NCBI RefSeq assembly: GCF_019649055.1
Contig: NW_026570350.1
Location: 62,001-126,000, forward strand
Length of the DNA: 64,000 bases
Reading direction: 5' to 3'
From: Paramacrobiotus metropolitanus
Lineage: Eukaryota; Tardigrada; Eutardigrada; Parachela; Macrobiotidae
Position numbers and translations under genes: made by a program. The notes under the pieces were generated by a model, which was given only the letters and a program-made list of their open reading frames with translations, searched no databases and was not told where the DNA came from. Shown here piece after piece: positions 12,199-23,128 of this stretch (position 1 is the first letter of the stretch; each line of letters begins with the position of its first letter).

Positions 12199-12799
12199 TC
12201 ATACGGCGGAAAAATTTTAGCCACTCCACTCAGTACGGCGATGAGTGCCGGATATGGCCACATTTTCCTGTCACTTCGCTTTCCAGTTGTAGTGATTGCC
12301 CGGTGCATGTTAACAGTGAAATGCTTTGCTTCCTTTGGGTACCTTTGAAGTGCAGCTATTAATTTAAATGATTGATGATTGTTTCTGCAGTATTATTTTT
12401 ACAATGAATTTCATGGCCATTCGGAAAAAACATACTGTATAAATCCTTACTTGCACTGTTGCACACCAGCCAAGTAGGCTTAGAGTGTAATGCCAGTTCA
12501 TATGTATCAGTAACACATTGTTCCGGCGATATAATTACACAGTCAGTGTACAGCAATGTTTATCGTTAAATAGCTTTAGATAGCCTTAAATACCTAATAC
12601 ATTTTACGTACGCAGTACAATTACATATTTATTTATTAGTTTAAATAATTTTGAACTCAGAACCTACTGGACTCGTAATCTTATGCATTGCGTGTAGTCC
12701 GTTCTCAAATACCATTTAATTCAGCGCCTCTGCTTAGCACGATTGGATTAGCTGATCCAAATGGATGCGAGTACAGTTTAAATGACAATTAACGAGTTA
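12199..12799. other. No gene recognised
   Basis: AT-rich spacer with no supported ORF. Confidence 0.5.
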
Positions 12800-13180
12800 A
12801 TTGATGTTAATGTTAGCTGGAGGACATGCGCTCCCGCTCTTTCTCCTTTCCCCTTGTGCAGCAAGTTACGTGAGTCTGCTAGTGGCGCTGCTCCTTCGAG
12901 ATCGTGCGCGCGCGAGTGATCTCTGTTCTTTACCACCCGCCACCCCCAACTGTTCCTCTTCTGCTGTTATTTCGCACTTGCTCAGTAAAGGGGCCTTCGG
13001 TTGCGCAGGGCACTGGTCGCTCTCTTCCGCCGACCCCGGTCGGCCGGCTTTTCGCTGACCCACGGACCACGGTCACCGCACACAGCCGATCACCGAGAGC
13101 ACCAGCCTCCCAGCAGCCGGGGCTCCAGTGCCCCCAGTGGAGTCCGGAAGCGGTAACATTAAAAAGCACTTACGTATGAA
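12800..13180. other. Isolated GC-rich block, unexplained
   Basis: Base composition jumps compared with both flanks: runs such as ccgaccccggtcggccgg and many C-rich tracts. ORFs of 65-91 codons are open in four frames at once, as expected of GC-rich sequence by composition alone, so none is called. It could be the 5' region of a retroelement, a CpG-rich regulatory region near the 3' end of the next gene, or a structured transcript. Confidence 0.4.
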
Positions 13181-13333
13181 AGCTTACCAGTATTTGTCTC
13201 TTTTTCAGAAGCCACAAAGCTTTCACTAACAGAGCAGTAGAATTAAATTACACAAATCATAATTTATTAAAAGATATTTCTTGCCGCAGTCACACAGTCT
13301 GCTACAGAGTTTTCAATGCAACCCAAGTCCGCA

Positions 13334-16300
13334 TCAGCCGCAGCGAATATCACCGTGCAACTTTGGTAATAGCGCATACGCCCCGCGCGCGCGACACTGT
13401 GCTGCCATTTCCGTCAGCTTGCACGCCATCCTTTCCTTCCTCCGTTGCACCTCCTCAACATTCTCCTGCAGCGCGATCGTCCGCGCCCTCTCCGCCCGTA
13501 GATTATCCTCCACCATACAGACATCCATACATTTCGCTGACAAGACAAACCGACACACGGCCGGCTGCAGCAGCAACGGCTCCGACGGACACGCATGATG
13601 CAGCACATAATACACGCCTTTAAACAGCCCGATACACTGCTGTTGAAAGGACGCATAATACTGCTCGGTCTTCTTCATCTTCCCGCTCAACGCCGTCTGA
13701 TATCGGCAGCGAATATCCAGCAGCTGTTCGAAGTGTGTTAGACGATCTTTGCGTGCTTCTTCTAACAATTTTCGTGTCGATGGTTGAGCCGCCGCTAACG
13801 CGCAGTTCACTCTATCCAATGGCGATTCACACGACGTTTTCAACGGTTGACTGTTCACCGCACACAGGCGTTCCATCTCTGCTTCGGTCTGCCGCAGCGC
13901 CGCCTGTGTGCGGTAGAACTCCGCGTCCAGCACCGCGTTCTCGCCTTTGAGTTGGGTGTACTCTTGGCACCACTGTGATTGAATGTTGCACATCAGGTTC
14001 TCGTATAAATCAACAGTGCGGTTTAGGCAACGTTTAGCTGCTTCGTACGATTCCTGTTCGGCACAGAGTTCCCTGTTCAACTGCTGATTAATACACGTGG
14101 CTTTCTGACTGATCTTCTCCATGGCGGCCGGACTGCACTCGCTCTGTAGCGTCTTCTTCTTGCACATCAGGTTCTCCAAGCGTTGATTCAAGTTCTTTAC
14201 ACGTTTCTCCAGTTCTTTCTTGGTTTGGTACAGACACTGTCCGGCTTCGGTTAAATGCTTGCTTTCGCTTTGAATCGTTGCTGTTTGCTGCTCCGTCAGT
14301 TCCATCCGCCGCAACACGTTGAGAATCAACGCTGCCAACTCTGATTTACTGTAGACGTGATTCTCATCGTAGTTCTGAACAGGATCGACGTAAGGTGCGG
14401 TGACCTTTAGTGAAGCTTTTCGTCTATTGGTTTTACAGGGAATTTCCTTAGTTTCCACTCGAGAACAATTAAGCTCCTCCTTCTTTTTCACGTTTATGTC
14501 ACCGCAGCCAACGGACTTGTAAGATGGTTCCAAAACGTGTTGGCAATCCGCGGCGAAGCCCAGCGACGAATAACTACGATCGTTTAATCTCCTTATCGGA
14601 CTCGGAACATCGCTTTTTTCGTTTCTCGGTTCTGGCTTCGCAACGGCATAGTTGGTCATTGGTAAATTCGTCCGTTAGCAGCAGCATTGCATCGGGAACG
14701 TTCGGTTTTTCGCATTTCTCTGTGTCCACTGCTTTTTCTTCGGACGCACACTCCTCCTCGGACATCCAACCCGCCGCGTTTGACGGGTAACTGTTAGGAA
14801 ACACGGGTATCGCCTCCTTAAGTTCACGGTTTCTTGCTTTACGGGCGCATTCCAGATCATCAACGATAATATTCGGGGAGCATTGCTCCGCGTCATCAAT
14901 GCACGCTGATGCGGTCACCGCGCATCCGTCGAGGTTCTCGGTCTTTAGTCCTTTCGCGTCAGTCGCATCCGTTGGGTCTTCGGTCGAGATGGATTTATGC
15001 CGTTTCTTCCGGGATTTTCCGAACGGAATCCCAAAGAAGGTCCGCCGAGGAACTTCCTCATTATCCTCTTCGGCACCCGTTTCATGATCGCCTTTCTTCT
15101 TTTTTCTTGGATTTCGGCTTTTCCGATTTGTCGGTGGCGACAGATGGTGAAGTTTCCACATCGGTTCCGGATTTCTGATCTTTCTCTTTGCTTTTCCCTT
15201 TGCTCTTCTTTTTCTTCTTACTTTTCGACAGGGATTTCTTTTTGCTCTTGCTTTTTGATTTCTTCTTTTTCTTGGACTTGGTTTCGTCCTTATTCGTTGG
15301 TTCTTTAGACTCGCTCGGTTCCGCTGGCTTCTGGTTCGACGGGAATATAACTTTTTCCTCGGTATTTTTCTGCGCTGCTTCCAGTTTTTCCATTTTTACT
15401 TGAACTGTCTTCAAGGTCTCCACAGGTTGTCCGGTTTGCATGCATTCGTCGAACTGTTCGTGCTCTTTCGCAATACATGCGATCTTCTCGATAGCACTGA
15501 TTCCTGGACAGCGTGTGTCTGTCTGACAGGCATCGGTCTGTTTTACTGGGCAGCTGTTTTCCGTCAGCACGTTTTGGCATCGATCGGTCTGTTGCACTGG
15601 ACAACCACGTTCCGTCTGAACAGCTTCACATCTTTCGGTCTGTTGTATTGAGCAACCACGGTCTGTCTCAGCGTTTTGGCAACTATCAGCTCGCTTAAAC
15701 GGACAAGTGCGCTCCGTCTGCACTTTTTCGTTGCACACATCCACCGGTTCCTTGTAACACGGCGTCTGCACGGGTTCATCGACACACACAGGTTTAACAG
15801 GTTTAGGGACATCACACCCTGAAGAGCGTTCTTCTCGTTCCGAGTTCATCGTTGATCGGTGTCACCGGCCGGGAGTTGTCGGAAAACTGGACACGCTGAG
15901 AACAACCGCAGCGTTTGCTGGTCGGACGGTCTTCGCAGTTGAATTTATGGATTTGCCCGGAAAGGTCAGCACTGGGTATGTCGCATGTTCGGCAGGTGAC
16001 GGAACGCTTGGTGCGGGTAACGCCATCCGGACTCTTCTCGGTTGTGATCGATTGTTCGGTGACGACTTTGGAGTAATACGGATCGGATCTGAAGAATCAA
16101 AAATTACTCGAATAATTGCACTGCAAGTTTCAACCTTAAAAAATAGAATAAATTAGCACGAATACGAAAAATGATTTCACAATAATCTTCATGATTGCGG
16201 TTAAATTATTGTGGCAGTAATCCGCAAAGAGGCACGCGCAACTGCGCTTGTATAACATGTACTGTAGTTGTAGACGATAACAATAACGTTAATCCGCAAA

Positions 16301-17134
16301 GTTTTACACAATGACCGCACCGCAATTCAAGAGTCAAGAATAACTTAAGAAACTCGAAAAAACTGGATGAGTAGTCAGTCAAGAATTTTTAAAAAATTAT
16401 AATATTAACTTAATATTATTAAGTAAGTAATTAATTGCACTGTTTGACAGCTTAGATAAATTTTGAGTTGCTCGCAGCACTTGTACTCGTAGTACTGTCT
16501 ACAAAATGCTTCGTCTGAAGCATCATGTGACTTGGCAACAATCATTTTCACGTACATACATGTGTACTTACCGTACTTTATTTTCAGTAAGCCAAGAAAT
16601 AAGTTCTTGATTTGGAGCAGCGTGCGTATTTGCAGTAGTGTGTCCTGCTTACTTACGTCCTGCTCCAGCTGATGGAAAATGCAGAGTATTACGGTGTGTG
16701 AACCTGTTATTCGTTTCCATCGATCTCTGGCGTTCGCCATACCCATTTCGTCCGCCACCGAAATCTCCCGGGGCAGCCAAATACGCGTCCCCGTTTTTCG
16801 CTACAATTACGTCTTCTATACCGTTGACCTTAGTACTATTCGGTTTCATTATGGAGCCACGCGAGCGTTCGCTGGGTGGTGCGGCGTCCAGTTTCGCCAT
16901 GGCGCGTGCTCGTAGCGCTTGCAGCTGTTCTTCTCCGGGATTGGCGCTTTGATTACCGCCCACATCGAACACCGTCCGAAATTTGTCTTCATCCGTCTCG
17001 AACGAATCCCGCATCCCGGGCAGGTCTGTGTACGACAGGGTGAGCGAACTCGGTTCATGGTGCGAATTACGGGAACGCGATTTAATCGAGGCGCTGTCAG
17101 GTGTGCGAGGACGATCACCAGTTTTATTACTCAT
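13334..17134 (-). CDS. Cys-repeat, Lys-rich, coiled-coil protein; frame changes three times
   Basis: Family not recognised. Exon 1 (17134-16653, starting at the ATG) ends at a GTAAGC donor. An intron follows to an acceptor at 16091 (ttgattcttcag), and exon 2 continues in phase from 16090 with Cys pairs (CxxC, CGC). The frame then moves +1 near 15835-15861 into a segment with about six copies of a Cys-x3-QTERxC-like repeat and a Lys/Ser-rich block (minus, 15861-15082). It moves +1 again near 15095, in a run of six A, into an acidic/Lys segment. It moves +1 a third time near 14610, in another run of six A, into a 440-codon segment ending at 13334. That last segment carries long heptad-like stretches rich in Glu, Gln, Leu and Lys (coiled coil). 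Long open stretches on each side of every shift indicate real coding. Very short unrecognised introns, base-call errors, or recent loss of function are all possible. The coiled coil suggests a structural or cytoskeletal role, which is inference. Confidence 0.6.
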
Positions 17135-17252
17135 GGAATACGTGCAAATATTTACTGTGTTATTTTATTTCCACCAAATTTGATAACACATACAGGTTAA
17201 AATGACGTAAAAACCAAGCAACACAATAACAAAGTAATAAATTAGGACAGCA

Positions 17253-20200
17253 TTAAGAATTTTCTGGATTCAACATAACCTCTGGTTCAACAGTTCCGGC
17301 AGCATTTGCCACATCTTGATTTTGCACTGGCGTTACAACTACACTATTTTCCGTTTCGGCTGGATGAACGACTGCCGTCGCCACCGATTGCGGTTCGATC
17401 TTTATCCGGACCATCTCCACATCGACCGCTTGAAGATTTTGTTCCGCCGTTAGTGTTTTTCGCATCGCCGCAGCATTCGTAACCTCCGGGATCCGGGCGT
17501 CCTCGGGAATCGGTGAGACCCGCACCGCTTCCTTGATTTCATTGAACAGCTGGTTCTTTTCCGGAGCGCTTGGAATCGAAGATTTCGGTGGAAGCATGCC
17601 GGGTTGTAAGGTCACGGGTTCGTTATTAACCGGCGGAAGCGCTGGCTGGTTGGTCTGAGCAACGGAGCGGATGTTCATATCGGGATAGCCGGGGATATCC
17701 GTCGCCGGATACGAACGACGAAACTGCAGAATCATACGTTGTTAAAGAAACCGGCTTAACGTTCGTAATGAAAAAACATGCAGTTTTCGCGGACTTACTC
17801 TGGCGCTTTTCGGATACTGTATCGCCAGGTTGTTCTTCTTGATGAAACTGTCCAGTCGGTCTTCGATATATTTGCGTGGATTGCGGTCCGATCTAACCAA
17901 ACAAAATCCAATGAAGACATCATTTTCAGGTTGAAATAAAAGTGGAATTCATTCCGAAAGAAATATTGAACACTTTTATGTGAATTTAAATGACATAGAA
18001 ACAAGTTATTTCGTACATTTGGTCGCTCTTGGAGCGCAGCTGCCCGATCACTCTACCGCCGACCGGCCGTGCCACCTGGTGATCACAGTGAGGGAACTTC
18101 GTATCACCGTAATGGTTGGCCGCCTGTTTGAACTCCAGGCACTCCTGTTCACGCATATGCCGCTGCAGCTGTTTGGCCACAGCCAGGTTGCGGAATTTGG
18201 CTTCCCGCAGTTTCTGTGCGTCACTGGCGTCGCCGGACTGGATGGCGCGGTACTTCATCATCTCCAGATGCGGCCGGATGGAGTCGGTGATGTAGGCGTG
18301 CGGCCAGCCGGACGTCCGACTAAAAGCAGCGTTAAAATATTTCAGGATAATCGAATTTAGGCACAAACTACTCGTAACATTTGCATTTTGCGTACCTGCT
18401 AGGATGCGGATCTACTGGTTTGTCGCATGATACACATTTGTAGGCGCCAAACGGTCTGCAAATGAAATAGCAGCATACTGTAAAATCCATAGCTACTTTT
18501 CCCAATATTTATCTCTACTGCACTGCTCTTTAATTAGCTTGTAGGGTTTTGGCACAGCTATTAAAAGCAACAACTGACGGCATATTTTAATTTCAATTGA
18601 AAACTTTATGCTTCATCCTTTTACTGTTTCATCCCTTTCCTTACATATTATTTATTCTTGCTTTATATTTTGTTCATATTACTCGCGATTTTGAAAAGGA
18701 TTTGGCCAAATTCTTTACGTTTTTGTTACTTGCAACGGCTTTCGTATAATGCCGAATAAAATATCCTTCGTTATAGGTACAATTAGTTGGCATTACAACA
18801 TCCGTACCGTTTAGCTCCGGCAGCCGAATCCACATGTAACAGTCCTTCCAGTTGGATGACGCGGTTATGCACTAGCTGGATGTTCCGGTTGGTCTGCTCC
18901 AGCAGCTGCTCGTGCGACTCGTTATTCATCTCGTTGTTGATGCGGTAGTCTAACTGGCCGAGGGAACTGTCCATGGCTTCCGCCTGTACACCAGCACAAG
19001 AATCGTAGCTAGAGCCCTGAAAACGCTAGCCAAAGGTCGTACGCACCTGTAGCTTCAAGTCGTCCTTCATATCCAGTAGCTTCTGCTGCAAGATATTGGC
19101 CACTTCCATGAACTGGTGCCGGTCAACTTTATTCCGCACTTCTGCCGCGTCAGCTTTCTAAACCAAACAGTAGAAGTATGATCAAATACATTAACTAGAA
19201 ACGTCATAATAATGGAATAATATTTTTGTTTAATACAAATAAGAAGAATAAGAAGCACAAATAAGAAGTTGAGAACTCGTTAATCTGTAAAAACTAAATC
19301 ACTGATACAAATAAATAGTAATTTTGTTTATATTATTTCAGATTTCTATTCATCATAAACATCCATGCATAAATATTGCAGGTAAGGTGCGTAGCGAAAC
19401 AGTAAATCCACTAACCGGAGAAATCATACCAGCCACTTGGTCAATATCCGCTTTAATGCGGTCCAATCGGCTGATTAATTCGTTGAGGTTCTGTCGGCCA
19501 ACTAATGTTAAGTACTTTGTACATATAACGAAAGCCTCATTCATCACGTGTCTTACTTGCAAGCGATCTGCGTGGTGGTCCACCGTATTCTCCAGTTCCG
19601 CCAACCGCAGCTCCACCATCTGGAAGTTTTCCGCGCAGGCACGACAGAAAATGTCGAACTGGCTTTGACTGGGTCCTTGTGTACACTGTAAACAAAATCC
19701 GCTTAATCGATGCATTTACTCACGAAAAGTTCACTGAAAATTTCAGACAATTAACAATACAAAATAAAAATTTTCGTAAAAACTTGTAAAAATAATGAAT
19801 AGCATATACTTAAGAATACTAATAACATGTTAACAAAGTACTCGAAAATATTTTACGTTGTTCTTGTGAAGTAAGCAAAATTACCGGCGATTTTTCCGTC
19901 TTGGGCAAGCTGAGTTTCGGCTGGATGGCAATCCGTGACGGCGCGGCCGGCAATTTCGCCGCTTGCTCTTTCACCGCCTTACTAACGGCTGCTAGCTCCG
20001 CTGCCATGATACTAGCGCGACTCTGCAGTTCGGCCAGCAATCGCTTCTGTGCTTCGTTGGCGGCGTTGAGCTCTCGCATCTGGGCGTGCAACGCCTGGGT
20101 CTCCGCACTGGGGCGTTGGTCATCCGTGTCAAAGAGCGGTGACACCGGTCGCGAACCACCGCCCTCCGTGACCTTTACCGTTTGGTCGGGGAGCGCACTG

Positions 20201-22887
20201 CCTGCAGTGGTTTGTAAGCCGGTATTTGCGATTTGCGCTGGGATCAGTTCGGCGCCGATATGGCTGGGCCCCCATTCGCTGACCCATTCGCTCAGCGGGG
20301 CGATGGATTTACGGACTTCATCCAAATCATCCGCTGTAACGAAATTTCTCCTATCTTTTGACAGTTCAACGTAAACAAGCGATTAAATGCAAATGGATGT
20401 AGCGTTGCATTTGCTTAAGTATATTTTTCTGTTCCCTTCATTTCAAAATTTTTGAATTTAATCGCTTCAGAAGTCTACACCAAATAATTCCCATCTATTT
20501 TAGAAATTTTATAAATAAAATATTATTCTATTATTTAAAAAAAACCGTTTAATGATTTTCCTAAGTTTGTTGAAATTAAAAAATTTATAATAAATTGTTT
20601 TGCATTGTGTTATTCCTAATTTTGTTTCGTAAGTTCTGTGTTTGTCTTACCGATTCTTCGAAATTCATCCTTGTTTGCTACATTGCCGAGATACGCTTCT
20701 AACCGGTTCAGCCGTGCTTCGACACGTTTACTCCATTTCAGGAGATTCCCGATCTTGGTTAACGAATGCAGGACTTCGCCGTCGGGCGGCGCGATGAACG
20801 ATGGGACATCCAGCGACTCGCGCAGGCTGAGCGCGCGCGAAGTCGAACGGGGCGAGGAACCGGGTGACGAATGATCCGGAGAATGTAAAGGAGACACGCT
20901 TTCTCTGGTTGTATCGCGAGCTGCGTCCAGCGCTTTGGTAGACCGGCGTTTCTCCGTTTCGGTCTCCGCGGTAGTTGCCAGGTCCCTTGCGTCTTTCGGA
21001 AACGACACGCTGCGGCTGCGTTCTGAAATTAAGAAAGTGACGCAGTGAAAAAGATATTATGGGATTTATTAAAAAGGTTTGACCACAAATACCTAGTGTT
21101 AAGCACCTCGGGCAGGAACCGAACTGGCTCTTCCAGATGAAGTGGATCGTCTCTCCGCGTCTGCCGTTCGCGGTTCATCGCCGTTTTCGGGTATCGTTAC
21201 CAACGGCGCGAAGGCTTCGAGAACAGCGGAAAGCGGTGATGCCTCGGCGTCGTTCTCAGCTTGGCGATTGATCAGGACCTCTCGCAATGCGGGCCACGTC
21301 ACAAATGGGAATTTGTTCGGTACGGCCAGATCTTCCTCTTCATCGTCATCACCGAAAGCTTCACCGTTGAGCGCCTAAAGGTTTCGTAAACCAAAGAGGG
21401 ATTTTGAATTCAAAAATCAACAAGCGAGCACACGTAAACGTTTTATCCGAAACATCAAATAGGTGGCCCTTAGTCTTACCAAAACCGATTTTAAAAAAAA
21501 TTTAATCGGAAAAACTGAGGCAAGTGCATTTGCACCGTGTCACCAAGAAAGCGATGAACATAACTCCTTATAAAAATATGAAACTTCGACTTCGACGAAA
21601 ATCGATTCAGGCGTTCTGAAGATTTAAAAAAATGATTTATTAGCAGTCCTTCCCAAGATGGTGGAAGAAACAATTACTAAAAAAATTTTATTTGATTTAC
21701 GTACATATCGTTCAGAATTTCAAATAGTGACCTCGTGAAATTTCAAATAGTGACCTCGTACATATCGTTCAAAATTTCAAATAGTGACCTTTCCGAAAAT
21801 GATTCCAAGACTTTAGAATTTGGGAAGTCATTAAAAGCGCATTGTTTGCTGTTCTTACCCATAAAATGGTGAAAATATATTCTCGAACAAAATTCAGTCG
21901 GATTTTGAAAACGCTTTGTTTAACTTTCGCGTTTTGACCTTTAAGAATCGATTTATGTAGCTGGTGAGCCCCTAAAATTTCAGCTGCTGGTGACTTTTAT
22001 TGAGCAAATGGGTAAAAAGTACTAAAAACAATTGGTAAAGAATGGTTAAACTGGCTCTACAAACTTTAGTTTAACTGTTTCGAAGAAGTGACCTTTAGAA
22101 AATAAAAATCATTGCTCTGCTAAAAAGATTTATCAGACCGTTCAAACTTTTATATTACCTGCTGAAACGCTGCATCAGGATTGAACATCCAGCGCTGAAT
22201 ATACCGCATCAGCGAATGCTTCAGCTTCTTTACTTTATTCACCCCATCCAACAACTCATCCATCACACTGAACGCCTTCTCCAGCGACTGCTCCGCCGCA
22301 TCCATTCGCTTGGATAACTGCGCCACCTGCCAGGCTTCGATTAACGGACTACTGGTTCGCCCCGCTTCCCCCGTCTTCTCCGCCATCCGTTCACTCAACC
22401 GGTCCGTCGTCGGCAGCTCATGGAACGCTTCCATCTGCAGACGCAGCGTCGAGACCCGGTGCTCCAGCGTCGCAATGCGCTGATCACTGCGGAAATCCAC
22501 CACATCCTTACCCGTCCGTTCGGACCCCGGGAACTCCGGCATCCAGCGCACGGCTTCGCGGATGAGTTCGCGGGAGGGGCGTTCGGTAAGGTCCACCCGG
22601 TCCTGCCCGATATCCAGGCGGTTGATCAGGTACTCGAGGAGGCAGTACAGGCTCCGGAAGTTGACGACCCCATAGTCGGGGGTCTTCAACGCTAGGACCA
22701 GAAGCTGCAGGACGCTGGCGTGTTCGGGAAAGGGAGCGTTGGGGTCTGGCGGGTCGTGGCCGAGGGGCCCGTTGGGGCTGCGGGGCGAGCGGGCGGCATC
22801 GCCGGGTTGGGCACGTTCGAAGGGAACTGGGATGCGGGTTGCGGAGGAGCTGTTCGGTGCGGGCGTGCTGGGAACGCTGTACGACAT
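17253..22887 (-). CDS. QRICH2/C16orf96-like protein (DUF4795 type), 11 exons
   Basis: Exons on the minus strand: 22887-22159, 21374-21107, 21022-20651, 20333-19885, 19685-19416, 19157-19047, 19016-18808, 18455-18396, 18319-18017, 17892-17799, 17723-17253. All borders are GT-AG, every phase agrees, and the sum is 3,336 nt (1,111 residues plus stop). Near residue 60 the motif GVVNFRSLYCLLEYLI matches the N-terminal signature of C16orf96-type proteins. A small exon (18455-18396) encodes KCVSCDKPVD, the CxxC signature I associate with DUF4795. The middle is alpha-helical and coiled-coil-like, Ser/Pro/Glu-rich between exons 2 and 4. QRICH2, the best-known relative, is a mammalian sperm-flagellum protein, so a ciliary or flagellar role is plausible but inferred. 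The gene looks intact. A polyadenylation-like aataaa lies on the minus strand near 17165, and only 118 bases separate the stop codon from the start codon of the next gene. Confidence 0.82.
21712..21792. repeat. Short tandem repeat inside an intron
   Basis: Three copies of aatttcaaatagtgacct, two of them with a preceding tacatatcgttca, lie within the first intron of the DUF4795-type gene. Confidence 0.75.
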
Positions 22888-23128
22888 TTTCGTTATTCCG
22901 AAGCGCAGGAATTACTAGATCGCTAGATCATTTTGAAAAAACCGATGACGCTTCCTCAATAGTTCTTTGCAAAGTACTGTTCGATTTGCAGTTTTTAATT
23001 TTTTATTGATACAGAGCAGCAAAAACGGTAATCAGCCGTATTGCACCATGTTGCTTAGCAATCAGAGAGTACTCATAACAGTACAGTAATTAAAACAGCT
23101 CAGATCGAATGATGTTGGTACAACTGCG

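Noticed and set aside
12801-13179. Overlapping ORFs of 65-91 codons on both strands
   Set aside because: Open frames on both strands at once follow from GC-rich composition; no domain and no splice support.
13281-13656. Plus-strand and alternate-frame ORFs opposite the coiled-coil gene
   Set aside because: They are shadows of the 440-codon minus-strand reading frame.
15220-15232. gtaagaag donor in the Lys-rich part of the coiled-coil gene, considered as an intron explaining the frame change
   Set aside because: No acceptor with a pyrimidine tract and the right phase was found before the next coding segment.
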